Below are positions 6,710 to 15,721 of a DNA stretch of 64,000 nt, in pieces. This stretch comes from Sinomonas sp. R1AF57 (lineage in GTDB: Bacteria > Actinomycetota > Actinomycetes > Actinomycetales > Micrococcaceae): assembly GCF_002224485.1 (NCBI RefSeq), contig NZ_CP022463.1, positions 2,248,990 through 2,312,989 on the forward strand. The letters run 5' to 3'. The position numbers were made by a program, and so were the translations under genes. Within the stretch, counting starts at the first letter, position 1; each line of letters starts with the position of its first letter. The notes under the pieces are model-generated. The model saw only the letters and a program-made list of their open reading frames with translations, did no database searches and was not told where the DNA came from.

Positions 6710-9700
6710 CTAGCCGGTCTTGCTGGGGGTCGGGGTAGGAGTCGGCGACGCACCGGAACCGGCCGAGCCGCCGGCCTGGGCGACCTTCCCCTCGGCGTCG
6801 ATGGCCCGCTGGAGTGCAGCGCTCAGCTTCTGCTGCGCCTCGCCGTAGGCGGCGAAGTTGCCCGATGCGAGGGCGGTCTGTCCGTCCTTGATCGCCTGGC
6901 TCGCATCCTGCAGGGCCGACTTGAGCTCGGCCTGGGCATCTGCGGCCGCGTTGCCTGTCGGCGCCTGCGGGGTCGGCTGGGTCTGGCCCGGCTTGTTCTT
7001 GTCGGAGTCACCGGCCGTCGCCCCCGAGTCGCCGCCGAAGAGCTGGTCGAGGGCGGCGTCGAGCGTCGGGGCGAAGCCGATCTTGTCGCCGAACGCGACG
7101 AGCACGCGCTGGAGGGTCGGGTACGAGGTGGTGCCGGTCGACTTGACGTACACCGGCTGCACGTACAGGAGGCCGCCGCCGACAGGCAGGGTCAGCAGGT
7201 TGCCGTTCAGCACGTCCGAGGCACCCTGTCTCAGGAGGTTGAGGGCCTGCGAGACGTTCGGATCCGAGTTGAACTTGTTCTGGACCTGGCCTGGACCTGG
7301 GACCAGGGTGTCGGTCGGCAGCTGCAGGAGCCGCAGCTTCCCGTACTCGGTGCCCTTGACGCCGGCCTTGCTGCCGGCATCCGAGTCCGCGGCAAGGAAT
7401 CCGTACATGACCTCGCGCGAGGTCCCGCCCTCGACGATCTGCGGGATGTAGCTCGAGGTGAGCTGGAACGCCGGCGCCGTCTGGTCCGGCATCTGGAGGC
7501 TCATGTAGAACGGCGGCTGCTTGACGCCCGTCGTCGTTACGGTCGGGTCGTTCGGGACGCTCCAGACGTCGTCGTTCTTGTAGAAGCTGTCCGGATCCGT
7601 CACGTGGTAGCGGCCGAGGAGCTCGCGCTGGACCTTGAACAGGTCCTCCGGGTACCGCACGTGGCTCATGAGGCTGCCGGACATCTCGCTGATCGGCTTC
7701 ACCGTGCTGGGGAAGACCTTCTGCCACGCCTTGAGCAGCGGGTCCTGGTCGTCCCACGCGTACAGGGTCACGGATCCGTCGTAGGCGTCGACGGTGGCCT
7801 TGACGGAGTTCCGGATGTAGTTGACGGTCGACGCCGGCAGCTGGCTCGTGCGGCCGGCCGCGGTCAGCGAGTCGGCCGTCACCTGCTGCAGCTGCTGCTG
7901 CTGGGAGTACGGGTAGTACTGGCTCGTGGTGTAGCCGTCGACGATCCACTTCACGCGCCCGTCCACGACCGCCGGGTACATGTTGCCGTCGATGGTCAGG
8001 TACGGGGCGACCTTCTGGACCCGGTCCCTCGGGTTGCGGTCGTAGAGGATCTGCGACTGGGGGTTGACGCCGTCGGAGAAGAGGAGGTCGGTGCTCTGGA
8101 ACTTGACCGCGTACAGGAGCTTGTTGAAGAAGCTGCCGACGTTGGGGCCGCCGTTGCCGCTGAACGTGTACTGGGTCTCCCCCGTGCCGCCCTGGGGCCT
8201 GTCCTGCTCGCGTGCCGGCGAGCCCTCGGGGCCGCCCACGATCGAGTACTCGGGAGAGTACTCGCCGAAGTAGATGCGGGGCTGGTAGCTGTCGTCGGTG
8301 CCGAGCACACCCGTGGAGGGGATGCCGGACTGCATGAAGACGGGCTTGCCCTCGACCGTGGACTTGTTGCCGTAGGCGGCGACGACGCCGTAGCCGTGGG
8401 TGTACACGATGTGGTTGTTGTACCAGGACTGCTGGCTCGGCGAGAGCCCCTGGGGGTTGAGCTCGCGGACGGCGATGACGGTGTCCTGGACCTTCCCGTC
8501 CACCGTGTAGCGGTCCACATTGAGCGACGGCGCGAACTGGTAGTACGGACGGTACTGCTCGAGCTGCTGGAACGTCGACGAGACGAGCGTGGGGTCGAGG
8601 AGGCGGATGTTGGCCGTCGTCTGGGCGTCCTTGCGGAGCGCGCCGGGAGTTGCGTCCGTCGTGGCCTTGTAGTCCTGGACCTCGACCTTGTCCAGACCGT
8701 AGGCGGCGCGGGTCGAGTTGATGTTGCGCTCGATGTACGGCCGCTCGACGTTCTGCTCCGACGGGCGCACCTGGACCTGCTGGATCGCCCACGGGTAGAC
8801 GCCGCCGGCCAAAATGCCGGTGATGACGAGCATGGCCGTGCCGATCAGGGGCAGCCGCCAGCGGCCGATCACGGCCGCGACGATGAACAGGACCGCGACG
8901 ATCGCGGCGGCGATGGCGAGGATCGCCTTCGTCGGGATGACGGCGTTGACGTCGGTGTACAGAGCACCGGAGACCCGGCCAGAGGCGTTGAAGACGGCGC
9001 TGTACCGGTCGAGCCAGAAGTTCGCCGCGATGAGGAGCAGGAGGGCCGCACCCGAGATCGCGAGATGGAGCTGCGCCGGCCGCGCAGTGTAGATCCCGCT
9101 CTCGCTGATGCGGATCGACCCGTACAGGTAGTGGGTCAGGAGCCCCGCGATGCCGGCGATCACGACGACGCCGAGGAGGAAGCCCACGAGCGTGCCGAGG
9201 AATGGCAGCGTCATGAGGTAGAAGCTGATATCGATGTTGAATTCGGGATCGCTGACCCCGAAGGACTCCTGGTTGAAGAACAGCACAACCTTCTGCCACT
9301 GGCTCGCCGCTGCGGCCCCCGCGAAGAGGCCGAACACGATGGGGACGGCCGCCATGACGATCCGGCGCACAGGTTCGAGCTGTTCCTGATAGCGGCTCAG
9401 GGGATCCTGGGGACCACCATCGGGCGCGTATACCGGGCGCGCCCGGTAGGCGCTGCGCATCGCGAGGTAGATCGCGCCCGCCATGACGAGCACCGCCACG
9501 ATGAAGACGATGACCCGGGCGAGATTCTGCCTGATGAAGACATCCAGGAAGCCGAGCTGCTGGTACCACAGCACGTCGGTGAAGACCTGGGCGAACAGGA
9601 CGAAGGCGACAGCGAGGACGGCGACGATCACGAGCGTCGGGATGAGCGCCCCTCGTCTGCGTCGCGGTGGGCGGAGCGTGCCTTCAGGGCGGGATGTCAC
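6710..9700 (-). CDS. UPF0182 family large membrane protein
   Basis: A 996-residue protein of the UPF0182 (COG1615) family, widespread in Actinobacteria and cyanobacteria and without an assigned activity. Seven hydrophobic helices fill the N-terminal third (about 20-320). A long soluble, probably extracytoplasmic domain follows, with the family's conserved aromatic stretches ([49 protein letters not shown]). A Pro/Thr/Gln-rich linker and a short helical tail end in repeated PTPTPSK. I chose GTG 9700 because GAGGT lies 5 nt upstream; a TTG at 9748 would add a repeated WTT motif encoded by a direct repeat that looks regulatory. Its neighbour, ylbL-like, is also its neighbour in Mycobacterium (from memory of that gene order). 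Confidence 0.92.
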   Translation of the reverse strand: MTSRPEGTLRPPRRRRGALIPTLVIVAVLAVAFVLFAQVFTDVLWYQQLGFLDVFIRQNLARVIVFIVAVLVMAGAIYLAMRSAYRARPVYAPDGGPQDPLSRYQEQLEPVRRIVMAAVPIVFGLFAGAAAASQWQKVVLFFNQESFGVSDPEFNIDISFYLMTLPFLGTLVGFLLGVVVIAGIAGLLTHYLYGSIRISESGIYTARPAQLHLAISGAALLLLIAANFWLDRYSAVFNASGRVSGALYTDVNAVIPTKAILAIAAAIVAVLFIVAAVIGRWRLPLIGTAMLVITGILAGGVYPWAIQQVQVRPSEQNVERPYIERNINSTRAAYGLDKVEVQDYKATTDATPGALRKDAQTTANIRLLDPTLVSSTFQQLEQYRPYYQFAPSLNVDRYTVDGKVQDTVIAVRELNPQGLSPSQQSWYNNHIVYTHGYGVVAAYGNKSTVEGKPVFMQSGIPSTGVLGTDDSYQPRIYFGEYSPEYSIVGGPEGSPAREQDRPQGGTGETQYTFSGNGGPNVGSFFNKLLYAVKFQSTDLLFSDGVNPQSQILYDRNPRDRVQKVAPYLTIDGNMYPAVVDGRVKWIVDGYTTSQYYPYSQQQQLQQVTADSLTAAGRTSQLPASTVNYIRNSVKATVDAYDGSVTLYAWDDQDPLLKAWQKVFPSTVKPISEMSGSLMSHVRYPEDLFKVQRELLGRYHVTDPDSFYKNDDVWSVPNDPTVTTTGVKQPPFYMSLQMPDQTAPAFQLTSSYIPQIVEGGTSREVMYGFLAADSDAGSKAGVKGTEYGKLRLLQLPTDTLVPGPGQVQNKFNSDPNVSQALNLLRQGASDVLNGNLLTLPVGGGLLYVQPVYVKSTGTTSYPTLQRVLVAFGDKIGFAPTLDAALDQLFGGDSGATAGDSDKNKPGQTQPTPQAPTGNAAADAQAELKSALQDASQAIKDGQTALASGNFAAYGEAQQKLSAALQRAIDAEGKVAQAGGSAGSGASPTPTPTPSKTG

Positions 9701-9709
9701 GGCGTACCT

Positions 9710-9735
9710 CGTTGTCCAGTGCTGCGTTGTCCAGT
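9710..9735. repeat. 11-bp direct repeat upstream of the UPF0182 gene
   Basis: CGTTGTCCAGT occurs at 9710-9720 and again at 9725-9735, a 15-bp period, immediately upstream of the chosen GTG start. A TTGACT hexamer (minus strand, 9743-9748) adjoins it. The spacing, one and a half helical turns, would suit a transcription-factor operator or a leader element. Confidence 0.5.
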
Positions 9736-9847
9736 CGGTCTTAGTCAAGCACGCCCGGCGCGGCAGAGCAGTTCCCCGCGGAGCGGGCTGTCGGGTAACG
9801 ATTCGGAGACGAGGCCCGCGACGGATCGGCTCCCCCTCGCGGCGGCG

Positions 9848-11023
9848 TCACTGCGCAGTGCACTGCGGCATCCCGGCGGGGTCCTCCCCACGGGCGTATC
9901 CCTCGACTGCGGTGCGCGCGTCGTTCAGGGTCGAGACCTTGACGACCGCGAGCCCGTCGGGAATGTGGCCCACGACCTCGTCGCAGTTCCCGGCAGGGGC
10001 GAGGAAGAGGGTCGCCCCGGCGTCGCGGGCACCGTGGAGCTTCTGCGCGATGCCGCCGATGGGACCGACCCGTCCGTCGGGCCCGATGGTGCCGGTTCCA
10101 GCGATGTGCCTTCCCCCGGTCAGGTCACCCGGGGTGAGCTTGTCGTAGATGGCGAGCGCGAACATCATCCCAGCGCTGGGGCCGCCCACGTTGCTGAGCT
10201 GGACGTCGACGGTGAAGGGGAAGGTGAAGCTGTAGCGGATGCCGATGCCCAGCAGCCACCGCCCCGAGTTGTTCGTCGGGGTGACGGTCTGGGTGACCTG
10301 GGCCCCGTCGCGGAGCACGACCACCTCGACGGGCGCGCCCTGCCCGGCCGCGACGGCCTCCTGAACCGCGGGCAGCGTGTCCGCGGCGCGCCCCGCGACC
10401 TTCAGGAGGCGGTCGCCGGCGCGGAGCTTCCCGCTCGAGGGGGAGCCGTCCGGGACGCTTCCCACGTTCAGCTGCTGCTCGAAGGGGATGCCGAGCTCGC
10501 GGAGCGCGGCCGCCACGGCAGTGTGCTGCGAATCGTCCATCTGGGCCGCGTTCTCATCGCTGATCTGCTGCCGCGTGACCCCCTTGGGGTACACGACGTC
10601 CTCGGGCAGGATCTCCCGGGACGAGTCGAACCACGAGCGTGCCAGCTCCACGAGCCCCACATCGCTCGCAGGACCCCCGCGCATGTAGACCGTGGTGAGG
10701 TCGAGGGCGCCGGACGCGGGGTAGGTGTCGTGGCCGGCGACTGAAATGACGTCCTTGCCGTCGGCAGCCCCGAGCGCGTTGTAGGTGGGTCCGGGGACGC
10801 CCACGACGAACGGTACGGGCACGCTCATGACGGTTGCGCCGAGCACAAGTGTGGCGACGCCGGCCATGAGGGCAGCGAAACCGCGCCCGATCCGGGTGCC
10901 ACCCCGGGGGCGACGCCCGCCGCCGTTCGTCCGGGAGGGCCCGCGGCCGGAGGGGGCCGCCTCTTCAGCGGACGCGCGGCCGCCGTCCTCCCGCATCTCC
11001 CTTGCCAGCTGGGGATCGCTCAC
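9848..11023 (-). CDS. YlbL-like membrane-anchored PDZ/Lon-type serine protease
   Basis: A 391-residue protein with a disordered Arg/Gly-rich cytoplasmic N-terminus, one transmembrane helix (about 48-70), a PDZ domain (about 175-245) and a C-terminal S16 (Lon) protease domain. The Ser-Lys dyad is visible as Ser in GGPSAGMMFAL and Lys in GIAQKLHGARDAGA. Family members are membrane-bound proteases acting outside the cytoplasm; in Bacillus the homologue degrades a division inhibitor. Start GTG 11023 follows AAGGAAGG. A TAGGCT -10 at 11068-11073 gives a leader of about 38 nt. It lies upstream of, and in line with, the UPF0182 gene, and is divergent from the zincin-like gene. Confidence 0.93.
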   Translation of the reverse strand: MSDPQLAREMREDGGRASAEEAAPSGRGPSRTNGGGRRPRGGTRIGRGFAALMAGVATLVLGATVMSVPVPFVVGVPGPTYNALGAADGKDVISVAGHDTYPASGALDLTTVYMRGGPASDVGLVELARSWFDSSREILPEDVVYPKGVTRQQISDENAAQMDDSQHTAVAAALRELGIPFEQQLNVGSVPDGSPSSGKLRAGDRLLKVAGRAADTLPAVQEAVAAGQGAPVEVVVLRDGAQVTQTVTPTNNSGRWLLGIGIRYSFTFPFTVDVQLSNVGGPSAGMMFALAIYDKLTPGDLTGGRHIAGTGTIGPDGRVGPIGGIAQKLHGARDAGATLFLAPAGNCDEVVGHIPDGLAVVKVSTLNDARTAVEGYARGEDPAGMPQCTAQ

Positions 11024-11067
11024 GCCTGCGCCGCCTTCCTTCCGCGGTCCTCACCGCTGCACAGGAC

Positions 11068-11222
11068 AGCCTACGGGCCATCGCTGGCAGCGCGCTCTCA
11101 GCCATGGCCCCGGCCCGACGTCGCGCTGCGGGTGGGGAGCACGACACACCGGGCCGCGGCGCTGAGCCGACAGCGAAAGAGTGGCCGGCCCCGGAGACAC
11201 GCCAGCGGCACCGCGGTACCGT
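11068..11222. promoter_or_regulatory. Divergent promoter region, ylbL-like / zincin-like genes
   Basis: Minus-strand -10 TAGGCT (11068-11073) for the YlbL-like protease and plus-strand -10 TACCGT (11217-11222) for the zincin-like gene. Both transcripts would have short leaders (about 38 and 27 nt) with a Shine-Dalgarno. Neither has a clear -35. Confidence 0.45.
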
Positions 11223-11255
11223 GAGGGTGTCCTGACCAGCGCATCGATCGGCGGA

Positions 11256-12746
11256 ATGATGACCTCTCCTGACAAGCCTTCGGGCCACGACGACGAGCCC
11301 CAGGACCCGCTGTCCGAGCTCTTCGGCAAGCTCATGGGCGGCGCGGGCGCTGGCGGCTTCGACCCCACCGAGATCGCCAAGGCTGCGGGGCTGCCGGATG
11401 ATCCCGCAGTCCTGCGCCAGATGTTCGAGCAGGTGCAGGCCATGATGGCCGCCCCCACGGGGGACGGCCCGGTCAACTGGAACCTTGCGCACGACCACGC
11501 GCGCCGCACGGCGGCCGCCGCGTCGGACCCGTCCGTCGGTGCCTCACAGAACCGCGATGTCGACGAGGCGCTGCGTCTGGCGGAGATGTGGCTCGACCCG
11601 GTGACCGATTTCCCCGGGACGGGCATCATCGGGCGGGGCTGGTCCAAGGCCGAGTGGATCGAGGCCACCATGGGCACGTGGCGCCGCCTGACAGAACCCG
11701 TGGCCAACAGCATCGCCGGCGCACTGTCCAAGGCCCTGACTGAGCAGATGCCCGAAGAGATGAAGGGCATGCTCGGGGGCGCCTCCTCGATGCTGACGAA
11801 CATGGGCGGCGCAATCTTCGGGATGCAGCTCGGCGCGGCGATCGGCGCCCTCTCGGGCGAGGTCGTGAGCTCGTCCGACATCGGCGTGCCCCTGGTCGAC
11901 CTCGAGATGGCCCTCCTGCCCGCGAATGTGGCGAAGTTCGGCGAGGGCCTCGGGCTCCCCGAGGGCGACGTCCGCCTCTACCTCGCCGTGCGCGAAGCCG
12001 CCCATGCCCGCCTCTTCATGCACGTTCCATGGCTGCGCAGCCACCTGCTCGGCGCCATCGAGGACTATGCGCGCGGCATCCACATCGACGTCTCACGGAT
12101 CGAGGAACTGGCCCGGGACATCGACCCCAGCAACCCGGAGTCCGTCCAGCAGGCGCTGCAGGGCGGGGTGTTCATGCCGCAGCGCACTCCTGTGCAGGAG
12201 GCCGCGCTCGTCAAGCTGGAGACCGCGCTCGCCCTCGTCGAGGGCTGGGTCGACGAGCTCACTGCAGCCGCCACCGAAGGTGTGCTGCCCTCGGCCGCGG
12301 CCCTCCGCGAGGCGGTCCGCCGCCGCCGGGCCACCGGCGGTCCCGCCGAGCACGCGTTCGCCTCCCTCGTGGGCCTCGAGCTGCGTCCCCGCCGCCTGCG
12401 GGAGGCCGCCACCCTCTGGAACTCGCTGACGCAGGAGCGAGGCGTGGCTGGCAGGGATGACATCTGGAAGCACCCGGACCTGCTGCCCACAGCGGAAGAC
12501 CTCGACGACCCGAAGGGCTTCTCGGCCCGCCGCTCGCTCGCCGAAGCCAAGGATTCCGACGTCGACGAGGCACTTGCGAAGCTCCTGGCCGGCGGCTTTG
12601 ACACGCCCAGCGGAGAGCCCGGGAGCGGGACTGCCGAACCCAAGGCCGAGGCAGCGGACGGCACTCCCGACGAAGACCCGGCTGGGGGCGCGCCGGACGG
12701 CCACGCCGAGGGGGACGACGACGGCCCGGAGGCGCCGCGCACCTGA
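11256..12746 (+). CDS. Zincin-like metallopeptidase family protein (DUF2342)
   Basis: A 496-residue cytoplasmic protein of the actinobacterial zincin-like metallopeptidase family (Zincin_2, formerly DUF2342). The putative metal-binding motif sits in VREAAHARLFMHVPWLRSHL, where an ExxH pattern replaces the textbook HExxH. The N-terminus has a Gly-rich patch (LFGKLMGGAGAGGFDP), and the last 70 residues are acidic and disordered. Two adjacent ATGs (11256, 11259) follow GGCGGA; I report the first. Homologues sit next to the YlbL-like and UPF0182 genes in mycobacteria, which supports the family call. Substrate unknown, and peptidase activity unproven. Confidence 0.85.
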   Translation: MMTSPDKPSGHDDEPQDPLSELFGKLMGGAGAGGFDPTEIAKAAGLPDDPAVLRQMFEQVQAMMAAPTGDGPVNWNLAHDHARRTAAAASDPSVGASQNRDVDEALRLAEMWLDPVTDFPGTGIIGRGWSKAEWIEATMGTWRRLTEPVANSIAGALSKALTEQMPEEMKGMLGGASSMLTNMGGAIFGMQLGAAIGALSGEVVSSSDIGVPLVDLEMALLPANVAKFGEGLGLPEGDVRLYLAVREAAHARLFMHVPWLRSHLLGAIEDYARGIHIDVSRIEELARDIDPSNPESVQQALQGGVFMPQRTPVQEAALVKLETALALVEGWVDELTAAATEGVLPSAAALREAVRRRRATGGPAEHAFASLVGLELRPRRLREAATLWNSLTQERGVAGRDDIWKHPDLLPTAEDLDDPKGFSARRSLAEAKDSDVDEALAKLLAGGFDTPSGEPGSGTAEPKAEAADGTPDEDPAGGAPDGHAEGDDDGPEAPRT

Positions 12747-12810
12747 GGGGCGGCCGCCCGCCGGCCCGAGGCCTTCTGTCCGGTCGACGTCGTCGGCCGG
12801 GACCGTCGAT

Positions 12811-13008
12811 TCAGTCGAGGTCCTCGACGATTTCCCCGTACGGAATCCGTTCGTCGAGGTGCGCCTGCAGGACGTGCGGGACAACCACGACGCGGACCCC
12901 GAACGTCTCCTCCGCGGCGGACTGGAGAAGGATGGGCCGGACGGTCTCGATGAAGGCCTCGTCGCGGCCCTGGAGGTACCTCTGGTAGCTGGCTGGGAGC
13001 TCGCTCAT
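12811..13008 (-). CDS. Conserved hypothetical 65-aa protein
   Basis: A small acidic protein (MSELPASYQRYLQGRDEAFIETVRPILLQ... ending GEIVEDLD) with no signal peptide or membrane segment. I do not recognise a named family. It is likely a real gene. The codon use is typical, and a strong -10 (TAAAAT, 13015-13020 on the minus strand) ends exactly 6 nt before the ATG, so the mRNA is predicted leaderless. The -10 overlaps the end of the YgjP-like gene upstream. It occupies the spot between the metalloprotease and the uvrD2 operon where mycobacteria carry whiB7 and another gene; it has no Cys and is not WhiB-like. Confidence 0.75.
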   Translation of the reverse strand: MSELPASYQRYLQGRDEAFIETVRPILLQSAAEETFGVRVVVVPHVLQAHLDERIPYGEIVEDLD

Positions 13009-13014
13009 GGCCAG

Positions 13015-13020
13015 ATTTTA
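13015..13020 (-). promoter_or_regulatory. Leaderless -10 of the 65-aa gene
   Basis: TAAAAT (5/6 to consensus) on the minus strand, 6 nt before the ATG at 13008. Confidence 0.6.
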
Positions 13021-13608
13021 AGGGTGTTCCTCGTCTCCGGTAAGACCCCAGCCAGCATCCGTCGGGTCGTCGCCGTCGGGCCTTGGGCCTCCCGGGACGC
13101 GAGATGCCCCAAAGGCAGCACCAGCGAGGAAGGCCTTGGCCTCCGCCAGGCGCGGATAGCCCTCGAGGCGGCGCCAGAAGGCGGGTCCGTGGCCGGAGAC
13201 GAGAAGATGCGCGAGCTCGTGGAGGATCACGTAGTCCACAACCCACGACGGCATCCCCTGGAGCTCATGCGAGAGCCGGATGGTCCGCTCGCTCGGTGTG
13301 CAGGAGCCCCACCGGCGGCGCTGGTTTGTTACCCACCGGATGGACACCGGCCGCGCCTGTCCGCCGAGGTAGGCCTCCGCGAGCGCGAGGGCGCGGTCCA
13401 TCAGGGCCGCGTCCGTCGCAGGCCCACGGCGCCGGGCGGTGTCCTGCTGGAGCCGCGCCACCATGCGCTCAACCCAGTCGGCCTCCTGCGCGCGCGAGAA
13501 CCCCGCGGGGATGGCGACCACAGCCTTGTCCCCCTCCCAGAACGCCGACACCGTCTTCCGGCGGCGCGCCGAACGCCGTACCTCGACGCGCGGTGCCTCA
13601 CGCGTCAC
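13018..13608 (-). CDS. YgjP-like (DUF45/WLM-type) metallopeptidase
   Basis: A 196-residue zincin. The catalytic helix reads DYVILHELAHLLVSGHGPAFW, giving HExxH plus a downstream His typical of the YgjP/SprT-like group. Just before it is the family's RRRWGSCTPSERTIRLSHEL segment. GTG 13608 lies inside the last codons of uvrD2 (11-nt overlap), so translation is coupled. A longer frame reaching 13686 is only the shadow of uvrD2. Last gene of the nudC-uvrD2-ygjP run. A link to DNA-protein crosslink repair, as for SprT/WLM proteases, is inference from fold and neighbourhood. Confidence 0.88.
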   Translation of the reverse strand: MTREAPRVEVRRSARRRKTVSAFWEGDKAVVAIPAGFSRAQEADWVERMVARLQQDTARRRGPATDAALMDRALALAEAYLGGQARPVSIRWVTNQRRRWGSCTPSERTIRLSHELQGMPSWVVDYVILHELAHLLVSGHGPAFWRRLEGYPRLAEAKAFLAGAAFGASRVPGGPRPDGDDPTDAGWGLTGDEEHP

Positions 13609-15721
13609 GGAGCAGCTCCAGGACGGCGTCGCCGTAGCGCTCGAGCTTGGCCTTGCCCACCCCGGCCACCTGGGACAGTTCGGCAAGGCTCGACGGCTTG
13701 GCCTCGGCTATCGCCGTGAGCGTGGCGTCGGTGAAGATGACGAACGCCGGGACGTCGGCCTCCCGCGCCTGCTCGAGCCGCCAGCTTCGCAGTGCCTCGA
13801 AAGTGGCTTCCTCGTAGCTGGGCGGGCAGTTCGAGCAGCGCCCCATCTTGCGTTCGGCGCCGGTGGACAGGATGGCACCGCAGACGCGGCACGTTGTGGG
13901 TCCCTTGAGCTCGCGGCGGCCCTTCCGCGGCGCCCCGCCGGAGTGCGATGCCACCGCTCCCCCGGGACGGAGCCCGTCCAGGAACCGTGACGGGCGGCGG
14001 TGGGCCCGTCCGCCCGGGGTTCGGGACAGGGACCAGGAGAGGTGCAGGAATTCCCTCGCCCGGGTGATTCCCACATAGAGCAGGCGCCGTTCCTCGTCCA
14101 CGGTCACGGGCGAATCCGCGAACGAGATGGGCACGAGCCCCTCGCTCAGGCCCACGAGGAACACGGCGTCCCATTCGAGGCCCTTGGCCGAATGCAGGGA
14201 CGCAAGCGTGACGCCTTGGACGGCCGGCGCGTGCTGGGCGGTGGAGCGCTCCTGGAGCTCGGCGACGAACTCTGACAGCCCGAACCCCTCCCCGCGCGAC
14301 TGGGCGAGCTCGTCGGCGAGGTGCACGAGCGCCGCGAGCGACTCCCACCTCTCCCGGGTCGCCCCGCCGCCCGTGGGGGCCTGCTCCGAGTAGCCCAGCG
14401 AGGACAGCACGTCACGCACCCGCTGGCCCACCGGCACGCCGTCGTCCGCGGCCGCGCGCGCCGCACCGCGCAGCTGGAGGAGGCTGTCGCGGACCTCGCG
14501 CCGGTTGAAGAAGCGCTCGCCGCCGCGCAGCTGGTAGCCGATCCCGGCGGACGAGAGCGCCTGCTCGAACGCCTCGGACTGGCCGTTGGTGCGGAAGAGC
14601 ACCGCAATGTCCTTCGGCTCCGTCCCCGCCGCGACGAGCTCGGAGATGCGGCGGGCGACGGCGGCTGCCTCCGCTTCGTCGTCCGTGCACTCGGCGAACT
14701 CGGGTTCCGGCCCCTTCGGGCGCTGCGCCACGAGCGTGAGCGGCTGCGCCCACCGCGCGTCGGCCGCTGGCCCGGCAGGGCGGCGGGAGGCCAGCAGCTG
14801 GTTCGCGAGCTGCACGACCTGCGGGCTCGAGCGGTAGTCGCGGACCAGGCGGATGATCGCAGCGTCGGGGTGCCGCTTGCCGAACTCGAGCAGGTGGGCG
14901 CTCGTGGCGCCGGTGAACGAGTAGATCGTCTGGCTCGCGTCGCCCACGACGCACAGCTCTTCCCGCCCGCCGAGCCACAGCTCGAGGAGCCGCTGCTGGA
15001 GGGGCGAGACGTCCTGGTACTCGTCGACCACGAAGTGCCGGTACTGCTCCCTGACTGTCGCAGCCACCTTGGGGTCCTCCTGGAGGATGCCGACCGTGAT
15101 CAGCAGGACGTCCTCGAAGTCGATGAGGTTACGGTCGACCTTGACGTCCTCGTACGCCTCGAACAGCCTGGCGACCGTGGCGGGCTGGAGGCCGCCGGGC
15201 TCTCCGCGGCCAGCGGCGCCCTCGAGGTAGGTGGACGGGGTCAGCATGGACACCTTGGCCCATTCGATCTCAGAGGCGAGATCTCGGATGGCTGCCCGGT
15301 CCACCGTGAGCCGGAGCCGGCGCGCCGATTCGGCGATGGCCTGCGCCTTCTGCTCGAGCAGGCCCGGGAGGGCTCCGCCGACAGCCTGGGGCCAGAAGTA
15401 CTGGAGCTGGCGCAGCGCCGCCGCGTGGAAGGTGCGGGCCTGCACGCCCCCCGCCCCGAGGTCCCGCAGGCGGGAGCGCATCTCTGCGGCGGCTCGCGCG
15501 GTGAAGGTCACCGCGAGGAGCCGCTGCGGCGAGTAGACGCCCGAGTGGACACCGTAGGCGATGCGGTGCGTGATGGCGCGCGTCTTGCCCGTGCCCGCAC
15601 CTGCCAGGACACAGACCGGACCGTGGAGGGTCGTCGCCACGGCGCGCTGCTCCTCGTCGAGGCCGCCGAGCAGGCGCGCCTCCAGGCTGTCCGGCGCGAG
15701 GCCGGGAGCCGCTTCGCTCAC
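13598..15721 (-). CDS. uvrD2: Superfamily I DNA helicase UvrD2 with HRDC domain
   Basis: A 707-residue 3'-5' helicase. Walker A is GAGTGKT (41-47), the DEAD-equivalent is DEYQD (233-237), and motif VI appears as YVGITRAREFLHLS. Two features mark the UvrD2 subtype: a four-cysteine module around residue 590-610 (CRVCG...GRCSNC) and a C-terminal HRDC domain ending GKAKLERYGDAVLELL. In Mycobacterium UvrD2 is essential and the cysteine motif is needed for helicase function (family knowledge). GTG 15721 overlaps the nudC stop by 4 nt, so the two are translationally coupled. Confidence 0.95.
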   Translation of the reverse strand: MSEAAPGLAPDSLEARLLGGLDEEQRAVATTLHGPVCVLAGAGTGKTRAITHRIAYGVHSGVYSPQRLLAVTFTARAAAEMRSRLRDLGAGGVQARTFHAAALRQLQYFWPQAVGGALPGLLEQKAQAIAESARRLRLTVDRAAIRDLASEIEWAKVSMLTPSTYLEGAAGRGEPGGLQPATVARLFEAYEDVKVDRNLIDFEDVLLITVGILQEDPKVAATVREQYRHFVVDEYQDVSPLQQRLLELWLGGREELCVVGDASQTIYSFTGATSAHLLEFGKRHPDAAIIRLVRDYRSSPQVVQLANQLLASRRPAGPAADARWAQPLTLVAQRPKGPEPEFAECTDDEAEAAAVARRISELVAAGTEPKDIAVLFRTNGQSEAFEQALSSAGIGYQLRGGERFFNRREVRDSLLQLRGAARAAADDGVPVGQRVRDVLSSLGYSEQAPTGGGATRERWESLAALVHLADELAQSRGEGFGLSEFVAELQERSTAQHAPAVQGVTLASLHSAKGLEWDAVFLVGLSEGLVPISFADSPVTVDEERRLLYVGITRAREFLHLSWSLSRTPGGRAHRRPSRFLDGLRPGGAVASHSGGAPRKGRRELKGPTTCRVCGAILSTGAERKMGRCSNCPPSYEEATFEALRSWRLEQAREADVPAFVIFTDATLTAIAEAKPSSLAELSQVAGVGKAKLERYGDAVLELLRDA

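Noticed and set aside
6542-10744. A 1400-codon open frame opposite the UPF0182 and ylbL-like genes
   Set aside because: Antisense frame with low-complexity Arg/Asp/Val sequence. The minus-strand genes have clear families, starts and a terminator.
12739-13020. Possible whiB7 in the slot before uvrD2
   Set aside because: The only gene in the slot has no cysteines and no WhiB motif.
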